Source: Albula goreensis (lineage: Eukaryota > Chordata > Actinopteri > Albuliformes > Albulidae). From it: a stretch of DNA of 64,000 bases. Made by a program: the position numbers and the translations under genes. The stretch is taken from assembly GCA_022829145.1 (NCBI GenBank), contig CM040745.1, positions 41,454,144-41,518,143 on the forward strand, in the 5' to 3' direction. The notes below the pieces were generated by a model, which searched no databases, had not been told where the DNA came from, and was given only the letters and a program-made list of their open reading frames with translations. Each line of letters begins with the position of its first letter. Position 1 is the stretch's first letter. Shown here piece after piece: positions 12,348 through 22,699 of the stretch.

Positions 12348-12552
12348 GCAAGTATTATACGGTATAATTGTCTTATACCGTATAATACTTGCCAGCAATA
12401 GCCAGCAACTACTACATTGAAGGTTTTCTCAAGTTTTATATTAGCGATATATGCCGTATAAATCATACGGCATATATCGCTAATATAAAATTTGAGAGAA
12501 ACTTCAGTGTAGTAGTTGCTGGCTATTGCTGGCAAGTATTATACAGTATAAC
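12348..12552. repeat. Large palindrome (fold-back element) inside Harbinger-1
   Basis: Two arms of about 95 bp face each other across a short centre near 12462-12468. Each carries 'gccagcaatagccagcaact' or its complement and 'tatattagcgatatatgccg' or its complement. The outer left flank adds a second small hairpin built on 'gcaagtattatacggtataa'. It encodes nothing and resembles a nested fold-back MITE. A TA-type target duplication is possible but ambiguous because the ends are themselves palindromic. Confidence 0.85.
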
Positions 12553-12634
12553 AATCGGTTACAATTACGAGACCATTTCAGAAGTCTTTACTGTGACTGC
12601 CTTTCCCCAAAATACTGGAAAGACAGAAATTAAG

Positions 12635-14323
12635 ATGGCCAAAATTATTTTAACATTTCATCTTAAGGGTCTGACGATGAGACGAGGGAGCTGATTCGCT
12701 ACAGGGGCGAAAACGAGCACCTGTTCTCAGGCAAAAAAAACAGTGCGAAAAACGGATGGGCGTGAGTACCTCACTAGCTTTCCTTACTAATACCTTACCT
12801 TTGTTGTATGAATTTTAAAAACCTTTACGGTTTGCTAATGCAATCATGTACATCTACTCCACGTTAAGAGGCTGTACGTTATATTTATGAATTTGGTAAA
12901 GGTAATGTATGCAACTACGAGTATTATGTCCTGTGAACAGACACTGCATATCCAGTCAAATACAGTGGCCCTGGATTAATGTAACACATTTCAACATTCC
13001 TCATATTGTAGGGCTGAGGAATATGCTAATGGCTGCTGTTTAGCCAGACAAACAATTGATGGCTTTTCCTGTGTCTCACATCTTTCTCAAGACAACAGAG
13101 TAATTCTCAATGGGCCATCTGTAAACAAAGGACATTCCAGGATGGGGTGCTAGGTGTTGGATGCTAGGTATTGGCTTGAATGTATGTGTGGAGTTCTGGT
13201 AAACTGGTTCTTTTGTCTTGTTAATAGACCACTCATCAAAGCACTGAATCTGGAGGGGAAGGTGACTGAGGGACAGGCTGCTAAGAAATGGGAAAATTAA
13301 AAAAAAAAAAAATACAAGGTATGATTAGGGCTGATCACTTTAACAGGTTTGTTTCGTAGAAATTAATTGACCTTATGCAGTCTGCAGGACACAGTTAATC
13401 TTGTAGTGTCTTACAATCTAAAGAGGCTTAAAAAACAGGTGTTATGCATAGTACATCAGTGTGTATGCTCCTAAAATGTAGTGCTGCGTAACTGAGGTTG
13501 TTAAAGTTATAAAGTTCATCATGTTTCTTTGTAGCGCTATCTACTACCTACTTCCCCTTATTTTTACAATTGCTTATAACATGCTTAAAGATTTCCATTC
13601 CGATGCCGTTTTCAAAGAATGTCTTTCAGCTGTCTTTTTGGCTTGAAGGTACTTTGAGAACACTATGAAAATGCAAGACAAATACAAGTGTTGTTATTGT
13701 TGTAGGAGTTGAGAAACCCACGGACAGGGACAGGCGCTGAGGAGGGCACAGCTGCTTCGTGGAGGTGGTTTTCTGCCATGCATGAAGCAATCGGGACAAG
13801 GGCATCCATTTGTCCCCCTGTCCTGATTTCCTCATGCAGCAGTGACCCCTTCATTCAAGCTGTGCCCTCCCAGACTGAGACAGGCAGCCACCACCCCACC
13901 CCTCCCTCTGAGTCAGTGGAGCCAGCCACAGCCAGCCGTCCCCCCACTCCTCCATCAGGAGACCTGCAGGCAGGGAATGAGACAGCCACCCCCCCACCCC
14001 TACCTCTGCAACAGCTGGCAGAGACACACCCCCCCCCACCTCAACTGCAACAGGAGAGCCAGCCACCCAACCCTACCCCTTTACAGAGCAGCACCCCACC
14101 CCTCCCCACAGCATCAGAGGCAGGCACCCACCCCCATCCCTCAAGCAGCACTCTGGACAGCCCCAGAACAACCCCACGCAAAAGGAGAAGAGTGGACAAG
14201 CTGGTCGCTCTGTTAGAGAAAGAATCAAGGAGGGATGAGGAACGCTTTCAAATAATGCAGCAGCAGAACCAACAAGTTATTAGTATTTTAAGTAGAATAG
14301 CTGACAGGCAACAGCCCCAGTGA
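12635..14323 (+). pseudogene. Harbinger-1 Myb/SANT-like accessory protein gene, three exons, damaged
   Basis: Harbinger elements use a second protein with a Myb/SANT-like DNA-binding domain to help the transposase enter the nucleus and bind the ends. Three exons can be read. Exon 1 (12635-12761) starts MAKIILTFHL and, in a shifted frame, gives GSDDETRELIRYRGENEHLF, ending at a GTGAGT donor. Exon 2 (13228-13318) gives PLIKALNLEGKVTEGQAAKK then WEN, a TAA at 13298-13300, KKKKYK and a GTATGA donor. Exon 3 (13706-14323) opens after TTGTAG with ELRNPRTGTGAEE, continues into a proline/threonine-rich linker and ends in a basic coiled-coil-like tail, RRRVDKLVALLEKESRRDEE and QQNQQVISILSR. Splice phases agree (2 then 0). 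The exon 1 frame break and the exon 2 stop make it a pseudogene. It converges on the transposase gene 370 bp away. Confidence 0.8.
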
Positions 14324-14693
14324 ATACATACGGTGCTGTCTCTTGCTGCTTGGGGGGTGGGGGGGGGGTGGCTGTCACAGTTGGGGTGAAGAGGCCTGGG
14401 GGGATGGATGGGGGGATGGATGGCTGGGAAATATGAAGGGGGGAGGGCTAGGGTTGGTGTTCATGGGTTTGTTTAAGTTTTGTTTTTTGTTGTTGTTCTG
14501 TGTGATGTTTTATTGTTGATTACATATGTTTAAAAACAACACAATTGTTTTTGGTGTCCTTGATTTTATTAACAACGAAATGAAAAAGTAACATAAATAC
14601 CATGTCGGCAATATCTTTAAGGTAGAAGTATTTACAGTGCAGTGTGGACATAGCAAAGATTGACAGCGGGCAGTGCAGTTCTTGGGACAGAAA

Positions 14694-16514
14694 TTACAGG
14701 TAGTCATGTTCATGAAGGTGTCCAGGGATTGTGGTTGGCGCAGAGAGTAAGGCAGCAAGGTTGTCTCTCCTTGCTGCACCACCAAGTTCATGCCGTTCTG
14801 GGCCAGGCGCAGGTTGGGGCTCCACATTGTCCTGGGCTGCCTGAGGGTCTTCCTCCACAGTATCTCCAACAGAAAGACACATATTGTGCAGCACAGCACA
14901 GCAGGTGATCACTGTGGGCACAAATAAATGATCCACCTCCAGAGCCTTAAAGAATAAGCACCTCCACCTTGTTTTCATCATTCCAAAACCTCTCTCTATG
15001 ATGGAGTGAGCCTTGGAGTGATGGCGGTTGAACCTGTCCTGTGTCCTGTTCTGCAGCGGTTCACGGTAAGGGGTGAGTATGGTGATGAGAAGCTCCAGGC
15101 AGGGGTACCCACCATCACCTAAAATGAAGTGTCCTGGAGGTGGGTAAACAACATTCAGGTACATCAGGCTGCATTTCATCACCCGTGTGTCATGTACTGA
15201 CCCTGGGAATCCCACAAAAATGTCCAAAAATCTCCCCTTGCTGTCTGTCACACACTGCCTGAAGCTGAATGGAATGAAACAGTTCACGGTTGAAGTAGTC
15301 CTGTGCATCCCGGGTGTTTGGTGCTTTAATCCGTATGTGGCAGCCATCAATTGCCCCCACACAAGTTTCAGGTTGCGCCTGAAACCACAGTGGCCAGCCA
15401 GCTGCTCAAACCCTTGTCCCACAGCATCCAGCTCCCCTACTGTGGGAAAGGAGATGATTTGTCCCAAAAGGCTTAGCAGCTGTCCTGAGACTTTGTGCAC
15501 TGCTCTGTGTACTGTGGTTTTAGGCACTCCAAAAGCACGGGAAACAACACTGTATGTTGGCCCATGTGCCAACCAGTACACCAGTATCAGCACCTCCAGA
15601 TGGTGACCCCAGCCATGGCGCTTCTGAAGGTTGAGATGGTGCATGAGGGTTTTCATTGTTTCTCTGGACAGGCGAATGTCCTTTCTGAGGTCATGACTCC
15701 CATCAAAGTAAATCCTCAGAAGGGGCACTGTGGTGTTCAGCATGGTATATCTTGTCAGAGGAGATTCCTGAACATAGCAAAACAAATGTAAATAAATGGT
15801 AATATCATCGAAATTTATTCACTGGAGTTAAACATGACAGAAGAGCAGGAGAACAGTACTGATTTCTGGCCACTGGTGAAAACACACTGGTAGTTCGCTG
15901 TACCCCACAAAAACGTGCCGGTAAGGCACGCATGCTAACGACGCTATTACAAGACGTACACAATTCACTGAAATTTCTCCCTCCTGTATTGTAATATGTT
16001 TATGCCTAGTCTGTGCTCTAGCAGATGCCAACCACCCAGTTCCTGAGCACCCCCTCCCATCCACAGTGTTCGAGCATGTTAAAAAGTCAGTGTAAAATTC
16101 CAAAAACATCCACATCATTCATCAATGCATACGACCCTTGAGCCAAATCTTGCAATGTAGAGTGTTATTACAGATTTTTCTGATTTCATTTGGTTTGATG
16201 AAAAAGCAAGAGTAAATACATTCTATTTAATAATATGTGGGTCAACCACTAAATCTGTTTTATGAATTAATTACTTCAGTAACTACTATAACGTACTACT
16301 TTTAATAGTTTTTTCCTAATGTTACTTCAAAGACATACGTTTGACATGTATACTACTGATAAATAAATTGTAATGGTTCATGATAAGCCGTAATTACAAA
16401 CCCACATCACAAATACAAGGTTTACTTTTATATATAAATGTAAATAATATCTACCTCTTCGGCAACTATTGCAGCGATTAGACGAGCGCGCCTTCTTCTT
16501 CTTGCCATAAACAT
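14694..16514 (-). pseudogene. Harbinger-1 DDE transposase (HARBI1-like), two exons, frame-scrambled
   Basis: The gene reads on the minus strand. Exon 1 (16514-16455) encodes MFMARRRRRARLIAAIVAEE and ends at a GTAGAT donor. Exon 2 (15767-14694) starts ESPLTRYT after TTCAG. The PIF/Harbinger transposase signature is clear: helix-turn-helix-like SVVSRAFGVPKTTVHRAVHK, then DDE core pieces FVGFPGSVHDTRV, ILGDGGYPCLELL (second Asp) and AHSIIERGFGMMKTRWRC (Glu), and VLHNMCL near the end. The segment with the first Asp, CVGAIDGCHIRIKAPNTRDA, is present in the DNA but lies out of frame. About one base is missing near 15366-15372, and a 4-bp tandem duplication (gaca) at about 15241-15249 restores the frame. 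The open frame therefore runs through but carries about 40 wrong residues. It is probably inactive. Length is normal for the family. Confidence 0.88.
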
Positions 16515-16789
16515 GCGTTACAGAGTCCGCGTGAACTGGAAAAGGTACAGCGTACAGGAAACTACTTCAGTCGGCTCCATGGTAACACAAACTTCCTGTT
16601 GGCTTCTTGACAAATGTTGAAGTGCGGAAGAAATGGCGAGGGTCATTCCAATCGAACAGCCACAACCCCTCCCCTCCGTTGCTCTCCCTCGCTCGGGAAG
16701 GGCTCCCTCGCCTGCTATGTCACTGGAGGGCTCACTCGATTGGAGGGAAAAAGTGAAGGGAGGATTTTATTTCGGATTGGAACGCAGCC

Positions 16790-18126
16790 GAGATGTCTGG
16801 GGTGTTGGTCCTTTTTATTACCTGCGTTTTATGGCTTTTAACGTTGTTATGCTGTGAGTTAGTTATCTTTTGAATTTTGCTGTGGAACTATGGGAAACGT
16901 AGTTTAGTAGTCCCTACAACAATAAGGTTGAATGATGTTTAGAGCTGGTTGTATGAGATCCATGTTCGTGTTACCCTCTTGAAGAAACTCACGACACGCA
17001 GTCCGTTTTCGTTTGGTAACTTTATTTTCCCCGGTCTCTGAAGTGTTTTTTTGTGTTTGTTTACAACGAAACTCGGGGCTCACAGTAAACATGAACACAG
17101 CTAGCTGAATACATCTCGCTACTTCCCCCTTACGTACAGCTACGTATACTTTTTTTAAATTGTACTTCCCATGTCAACATAAACCAGGAAAGACAAAAAC
17201 AAAATAAACGTATCTTTTACAATTCATCTTTTCAACATCAATTCTACAATTACCATACTAAATAAACATTTCAAAGGAAAAAAATAAATTAATTAATGTG
17301 TCTTTTGTGTCTCCACTACACATGGTTTACTGAAACCAATTGCTGTTCGCAACACTATCCCCCACTAAACAAAAAAAATGTTACCTTAACATTTTCTTTT
17401 TCTTTCAATACATTTTAACAGGTAAACTTCTTAACAGAACAACATTCGTCTCAGACTCAAATGACTATTTCCTTTCCCTTACTGTATCACAATGGCATGA
17501 ATACAACAATATAGATCCCTACATTTTCTTGCATCTCGAGATGTCTTGTCTGTAGGCTTGCTGGCGGGACCCTCCAAATAACCTGTAATGACAGATGGAC
17601 ACTGCCACATTCACCTCTTATGGCTATGTATTCTCACATATGGATGCCATTAGTTCCATTACCACTTCAGTGGTTGCATTACTTCTGACCAAAGGCATAA
17701 TTCTCTAAACTATGTCTGTGTTCTTTTGTGAAAGGATATTTCCCTTTTTTTAAAAAAAAAAAAGAATTAATTGTACTGAGATTACACCTGAACTGTATTT
17801 TTCTATAACATCTCAACGTTTGACTTCTAACTCTAACTACTATAACTTATCTCATCATATATCAATAAAAGGATACTGATTTCAGAATCATCCTCTCAAT
17901 GGTTATGTTCATGTCCACCTTTTACGTTCTTCAGTTCAGTGGTTGGTAAGTGGGTTGTCCTAGCGCATAATCCATGTAGATGTGTCGAGGTCTCCTTGCC
18001 CTCATGGATGTTCTCCTAGTTATTCCCCATGTCTGAATCATCTCCCTCTTCTTCTAAGTCTCCAGCATGTTCTCTGTTCTCAAGCTCAATATTATGATCT
18101 CCACACTCCTCCACAGGTTCTACCGG
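16790..18126 (-). repeat. Direct duplication, copy B
   Basis: This is the second copy of 10299-11626, starting immediately after the Harbinger right end and continuing without a break into the rest of Gypsy-1. By eye it differs from copy A by only a few percent plus some length differences. That is less than the difference between the two LTRs of Gypsy-1, so the duplication is younger than the Gypsy-1 insertion. Confidence 0.85.
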
Positions 18127-21100
18127 CTGTTCAGCAAGTCCTGGTCTCTCTTCTGGTCTTCCAGGCTGGATCCCTAGGTCAGCTTCCAATTCAGATTCTG
18201 TGGACTACACCATTGGTCTGGGGTGGAACTCTACTGCTTCTGGATTAAGATTTTGACCTGCTCTATCTTCAGTGATGAATAATCCATATTCCGCATCTCT
18301 TGAACTGTCAGTACTAACGTAAGACACATGTCTTATTGTCTTTGTCTGTCTTTTCACTCCTTCCCTTTGATCTTGGTTCCTTGTCAGCCTAGGCTGAGCA
18401 TCAGGTACGTATTGTTTGTCAACAAAGTACGGACAGGGTAACAAGAGGTTCCGATGCAGTACTTGTTTTCTTCTGTCACCATCTTGTGGTTCAACAACAT
18501 AAACAGGACTATCTGTTCCTTTTCTCTCCTGACATGAAACTTGTCCTCCCAGTAGGCATGTAACTTTCCGGGACTACCTCTTTCTGATAAGTTTCAAACC
18601 AAAGCATGGTCATCTGGCTCCAAAACTGAACTCCATACACCTCTATTGTAACTTATTTGTGCTGATGCTCTTTTCATGTTCTTTCCTGCAATCTCATAAG
18701 CTTCCTGCATGGACCTTTTCCATTTTTCTGCATATCCGGTGTGAGACTGGGCATTTCCCATCTTCTTCATTGGAAAAACTAGGTCAATCGATAGTGTTGG
18801 TTCACGACCAAATAAAAGGAAGACAGGGGAGAAACCAGTTGATTCATGTACTGTTGAGTTGTAGGCATGCATTACCTTATTTAAATGGTCTGCCCAATTA
18901 GCTTTCTCAGTTTCCTCAAGTGTCCACAGCATAGCTAACAGAGTCCTGTTAAACCGCTCTGCTGAGTTGGCTTAAGGGTTGGTATAGGGTAGTTTGGGTG
19001 TGTCTTATTCCACTGTAGCTTTGAAGTTTCTGAAACAAATCGTTCTCAAACTCCCTTCCTTGATCATGGTGTATTTTTGAAGGAAAACTTTCTCCACCAT
19101 GTTCTTTTTCTCCATTGGCGCCTTTGTCAGGAGTTCATATAAAGGCTTTGCGATCCTTGAGAAGTCTGCGATATATGAGCAGTAGTAACCAAGAACTCCC
19201 AGTAACTTTCTGATTTCACGGACAGTAGCGGGGGTCTCATGTTTCAGTGCTTGTAAATCTTCTATCTTCTGTGGGTTCATATCCCTTCTCAGATATGACA
19301 CGGCCTGCATAGCACACGTCTCGTTTGAAGAAATTGCACTTAGTTGGTCTCATTTTAATCCCACACTGTTTCTGCCATTGTAGCACTTTTCTGACATTTT
19401 CAAGATATTGTTCAAAGTTTGTGCTAAACACAAGTACATCATCAAGATATGGGATACATATCTCATCCCTTAAGTCCGTTAAGCATCCCTCCATATACCT
19501 ATGAAAAGTAGCAGGGGCATTAGAGAGCCCAAATGGGATCCTTTGCCACTCATACAGCCCCATGGAGTTATAGACGCTGTACAGACCCTACTCTCTTCAC
19601 TCATAAAACCATGATGATAAGCTCTGCCCTCGTCCAACACAGTGAACCATGATTTACCACCAAGATTTTCCAAGATCTCCTGGATCCTTGGAATTGGGTG
19701 ACGGTCATGCTGTGTCTTCTCATTCAACATCCGATAGTCTACACATAGGTGCAAGCTCCCACCTTTCTTTCTAACGTAGACTACTGCTGATAAATAAGCG
19801 GATGCTGACTCCCGAATCCACCCTCGGCTCAGCAACTCCTGAATATGATTCTTGACTTCTTGGTAAAGAGATCAAGGAATGGCATTGTACATCCTTCGAA
19901 CAGGGATGTTGTCTTTCAGTTGGATGGTCATCTGCAGGTCTGGAATGCAGCCGGTGTCCCAGTAATCTCTGGCGAAGACATCACACTCCTCTCGCAACAT
20001 CTCTCGCACTCTCACACGGTGGCTGAGATCACTGGTGGGTTCCATCTCTCTCCCTCAGGGATCATACACTGATCATCCAGTAGTGAGCTAACACTGTGTT
20101 GTGATGATAGAGAAGGCTGTGCTGGAAGAGAGGTTGGGTTCACTTCAAGATGATGGACGGCATCCACTGCATGTAACCATCCCAGCACCATTCAACTTTG
20201 AAGGGTAATGCTGTCATCAGTAGTATTCTCCACTGCTACCGTTATACAGCCACCATTCTAGCAGGAAAGCTCAATCATTTGTTCCTTAACTTCTATCCCC
20301 ATAGGCCATGGTGCTTCTTCATTTGGGTCAAGCACAGCATGTGATCCACTCATCGCACTCTTGTTCAGTCACCCACAGTTGACCACCTTGTGCTTTGGAA
20401 TGACTACATGCTGTCGGCCTAGTCGTGCGATGTGTGAGCCATTGCTATGCTTCTGCTTCTTTAAGACTAAGAGAGCTGCTCTTGCTTTCTTGTGTCCTAC
20501 CTGTAGAGCAGAGCTGAGGATCTGAACGAAGCTAGTTGAGTGAAAGTTTTGGCCAGCATCTTTTTGGACTGCTCTTCAATCACGTTAAAACCAATTATTG
20601 GTCTTTCTAGCTATATGCCGGCCACTAGAATTGGAATGAGCAGCTGCCTGTCGTCTGATCCTATGTTCCCAGATAAACAGAACTCAACCTCTACCCAGCC
20701 TTCATAGGATATAGTGGCTCCATTTGCAGGAGTGAAGTTAACCCCCCCTCATCAAGCAACTCTTCTACTGGTCTCACCTCTATGGCAGGTAAGTGTTTCT
20801 TTTTCCACTGTGAGCCCACAATGGAAACCTGTGACCCTGTATCCCAAAGTGCTGATGTACTTACACCCCCAAGTGAGCACTGTACAAGACAACTGTGTCC
20901 AACAAAACTAGCTGCTTTTCCCTGTTTGGTAGAACGAGGCATCTCTTATTGAAAGAGACTCTGAACATGTTGTAAGGAAAAAAAAAGGCGCAATTCCGAT
21001 CTTCTTGGTGAAAATGTCTTTATTTACAGAAACAGCAGTAGTCAGAAATACGTGAAACGCACTCTGGGTTCATCGGAGTCAAAATGAACCCTGAGCCCTC

Positions 21101-22594
21101 AGTGAAAGCCTTCTTTATACAGATACATATCTTTGATCAGGATTGGACGATAATGAAATAACCATCAACCTCCCATCACTGGTCTAGTGAGGGTAGTTCC
21201 TGTGATTGAATACAGTAGGTGTGATAATTGGATTATATTCCCTAGCCAGAACAGCTCTCAATCACCCATCACCGGTTTCTTTAGAAGTATCAATTGCCTA
21301 CATCTAGCTGTGGCCCAAGTGACAATTGATGTCTGTGAGCAGAGCTGTGGCTACAATAAGGCCAGCTAGACAAATGAATACAGGTATTTGCATACCTTTG
21401 GCGGGATGATCTGTGCTCTCTTATGCTGTCCTGGGTGTACTGGTTTTAGGGGTTTGGACCAGAATCTTACAGTGCAGTGCCCTATGTATTAGCCTATCAA
21501 GACTGGTGAAATTTAGTTTCTCTCTTTGGTTAGGGTAGCCTATTTGTCCAATTACTTTTAGTTCCCCTCGAGACATTGGATGAACGTTTGTACTATTTCT
21601 TCTTGCAGCTGTTGAATTTTTTGTTTGAATCACATTATTTCGTTCTGCCTTGTCTTTGGAAAGTTTATTTGTAGTGGTGCCCTTTTTGCTTTATAGCTTC
21701 GGTTGCTATTTCGAAGTTAGCCGAATGTTAATCCCCTGACTCAACTCCTTTTTTCTCCGGGACCATCTACTCCTAAACAGAGTCGATTGTCTCGTTCAAT
21801 TCAAGTAAGGCTAGCCCCTCATCTTCCAGAGAAACAACTTCCTCCCCCTCCAAATATTGCAGGATACGTCTCCTCAATATGCGAGGTCAGTCATCCCCTT
21901 TCACCTCAATACTTAGCTGCTGGCAGAAACGCGCCACTTCATCGATGGCAAGAGTTGGCAGTTTCCCCTATATCTATACAAACGTTTCTTCCCACACAGG
22001 CAACATTTCTTATTTTGCTTTGGCTAATAGTGATTTAAAAGAAAGGATCTAGACTCACGCTCTATCGTTTTTCTTCAGCGATGTTCACAAGCTAGCTCTC
22101 CCTCTGCCGAGCTCCATTTTCTTTTCCTTTTGGTGTAAGCAAATCCTTCCGAACTTTGTTGAAACCGCGGGAACACCAATTTCATGTTACCCTTTTGAAG
22201 AAACTCACGATGTGCAGTCCATTTTCGTTTGGTAACTTTATTTTCCCCGGTCTCTGAAGTGTTTTTTTTTGTGTGTGTTTGTTTACAACGGAACTTGGGG
22301 CTCACAGTAAACATGAACACAGCTAGCTGCATACACCACCCCTTGTCGCTTCTCATTACTTCCCCCTTATGTACAGCTACGTAACTTTTTAAATTGTACT
22401 TCCCGTGTCAACATAAACCAGGAAAAAAAAACAAAATAAACGTATTTTTTACAATTTATTTTTTCAACATCAATTGTACCCATTACCATACTAAGTACAC
22501 ATTTCAAAGGAAAAAAACAAAATGAATTAATTAATGTCTCTTTTTTGTGTCTCCACTACGCATGGTTTACTGAAACCAATTTTAGTTTGCAACA
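16969..22594 (-). mobile_element. Ty3/Gypsy LTR retrotransposon (Gypsy-1), broken fossil
   Basis: It is a minus-strand Gypsy fossil. LTRs lie at 22185-22594 (5' LTR in element orientation) and 16969-17354 (3' LTR). They start TGTT and end AACA, with a purine-rich tract (AGTGGGGGATAG on the minus strand) next to the 3' LTR. In element order the visible parts are a gag-like region (about 22040-21780), a retropepsin with a DTGS motif (20942-20691), reverse transcriptase with a YLDD box (about 19835-19240) and integrase C-terminal sequence (18932-18594). The copy is broken in many places, probably ten or more, and has no continuous polyprotein. The LTRs differ by roughly 6-7 percent by eye, so it is moderately old. 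A foreign LTR is nested at 20968-21248, and its outer part has been duplicated around a Harbinger element. Confidence 0.88.
20968..21248 (-). mobile_element. Probable solo LTR nested in Gypsy-1
   Basis: On the minus strand this segment carries a TATA-type box (CTGTATAAAG, about 21113-21122) and, about 90 bp downstream, a polyadenylation signal (GTAAATAAAG), and ends CCTTACAACA. That layout is typical of an LTR. The 5-bp sequence GAACA lies on both sides (20963-20967 and 21249-21253), consistent with a target duplication. The family is unknown. The outer boundary is less certain than the inner one. Confidence 0.5.
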
Positions 22595-22667
22595 TTCACA
22601 TCATAGGGTGCAAATGGTTACCTGAAATTATTTAAAATTCCTAGATCATAACTCCACTCTCCACATG

Positions 22668-22694
22668 CACACACACACACACACACACACACAC
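22668..22694. repeat. (CA)n microsatellite
   Basis: A run of about 13 CA dinucleotides just beyond the Gypsy-1 5' LTR. Confidence 0.9.
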
Positions 22695-22699
22695 CACAA

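Larger units (their letters stand above)
11627..16789. mobile_element. PIF/Harbinger DNA transposon (Harbinger-1), 5.16 kb
   Basis: The ends are perfect 19-bp inverted repeats: GGCTGCGTTCCAATCCGAA at 11627-11645 and its complement at 16771-16789. Similar 'cctccaat'-type subterminal motifs are visible inside. The element holds two convergent genes: a plus-strand Myb/SANT accessory gene (12635-14323) and a minus-strand DDE transposase (16514-14694). This two-gene design is standard for Harbinger. The outside flanks, taccgg on the left and gagatg on the right, show no 3-bp target duplication; instead the element lies exactly between two direct repeats of about 1.33 kb. Both genes carry lesions, so the element is probably not autonomous now, though the ends look competent. 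Confidence 0.9.

Noticed and set aside
13709-14323. Proline-rich protein as a host gene
   Set aside because: Its start and tail match the third exon of a Harbinger accessory gene, and it lies between the transposon ends.
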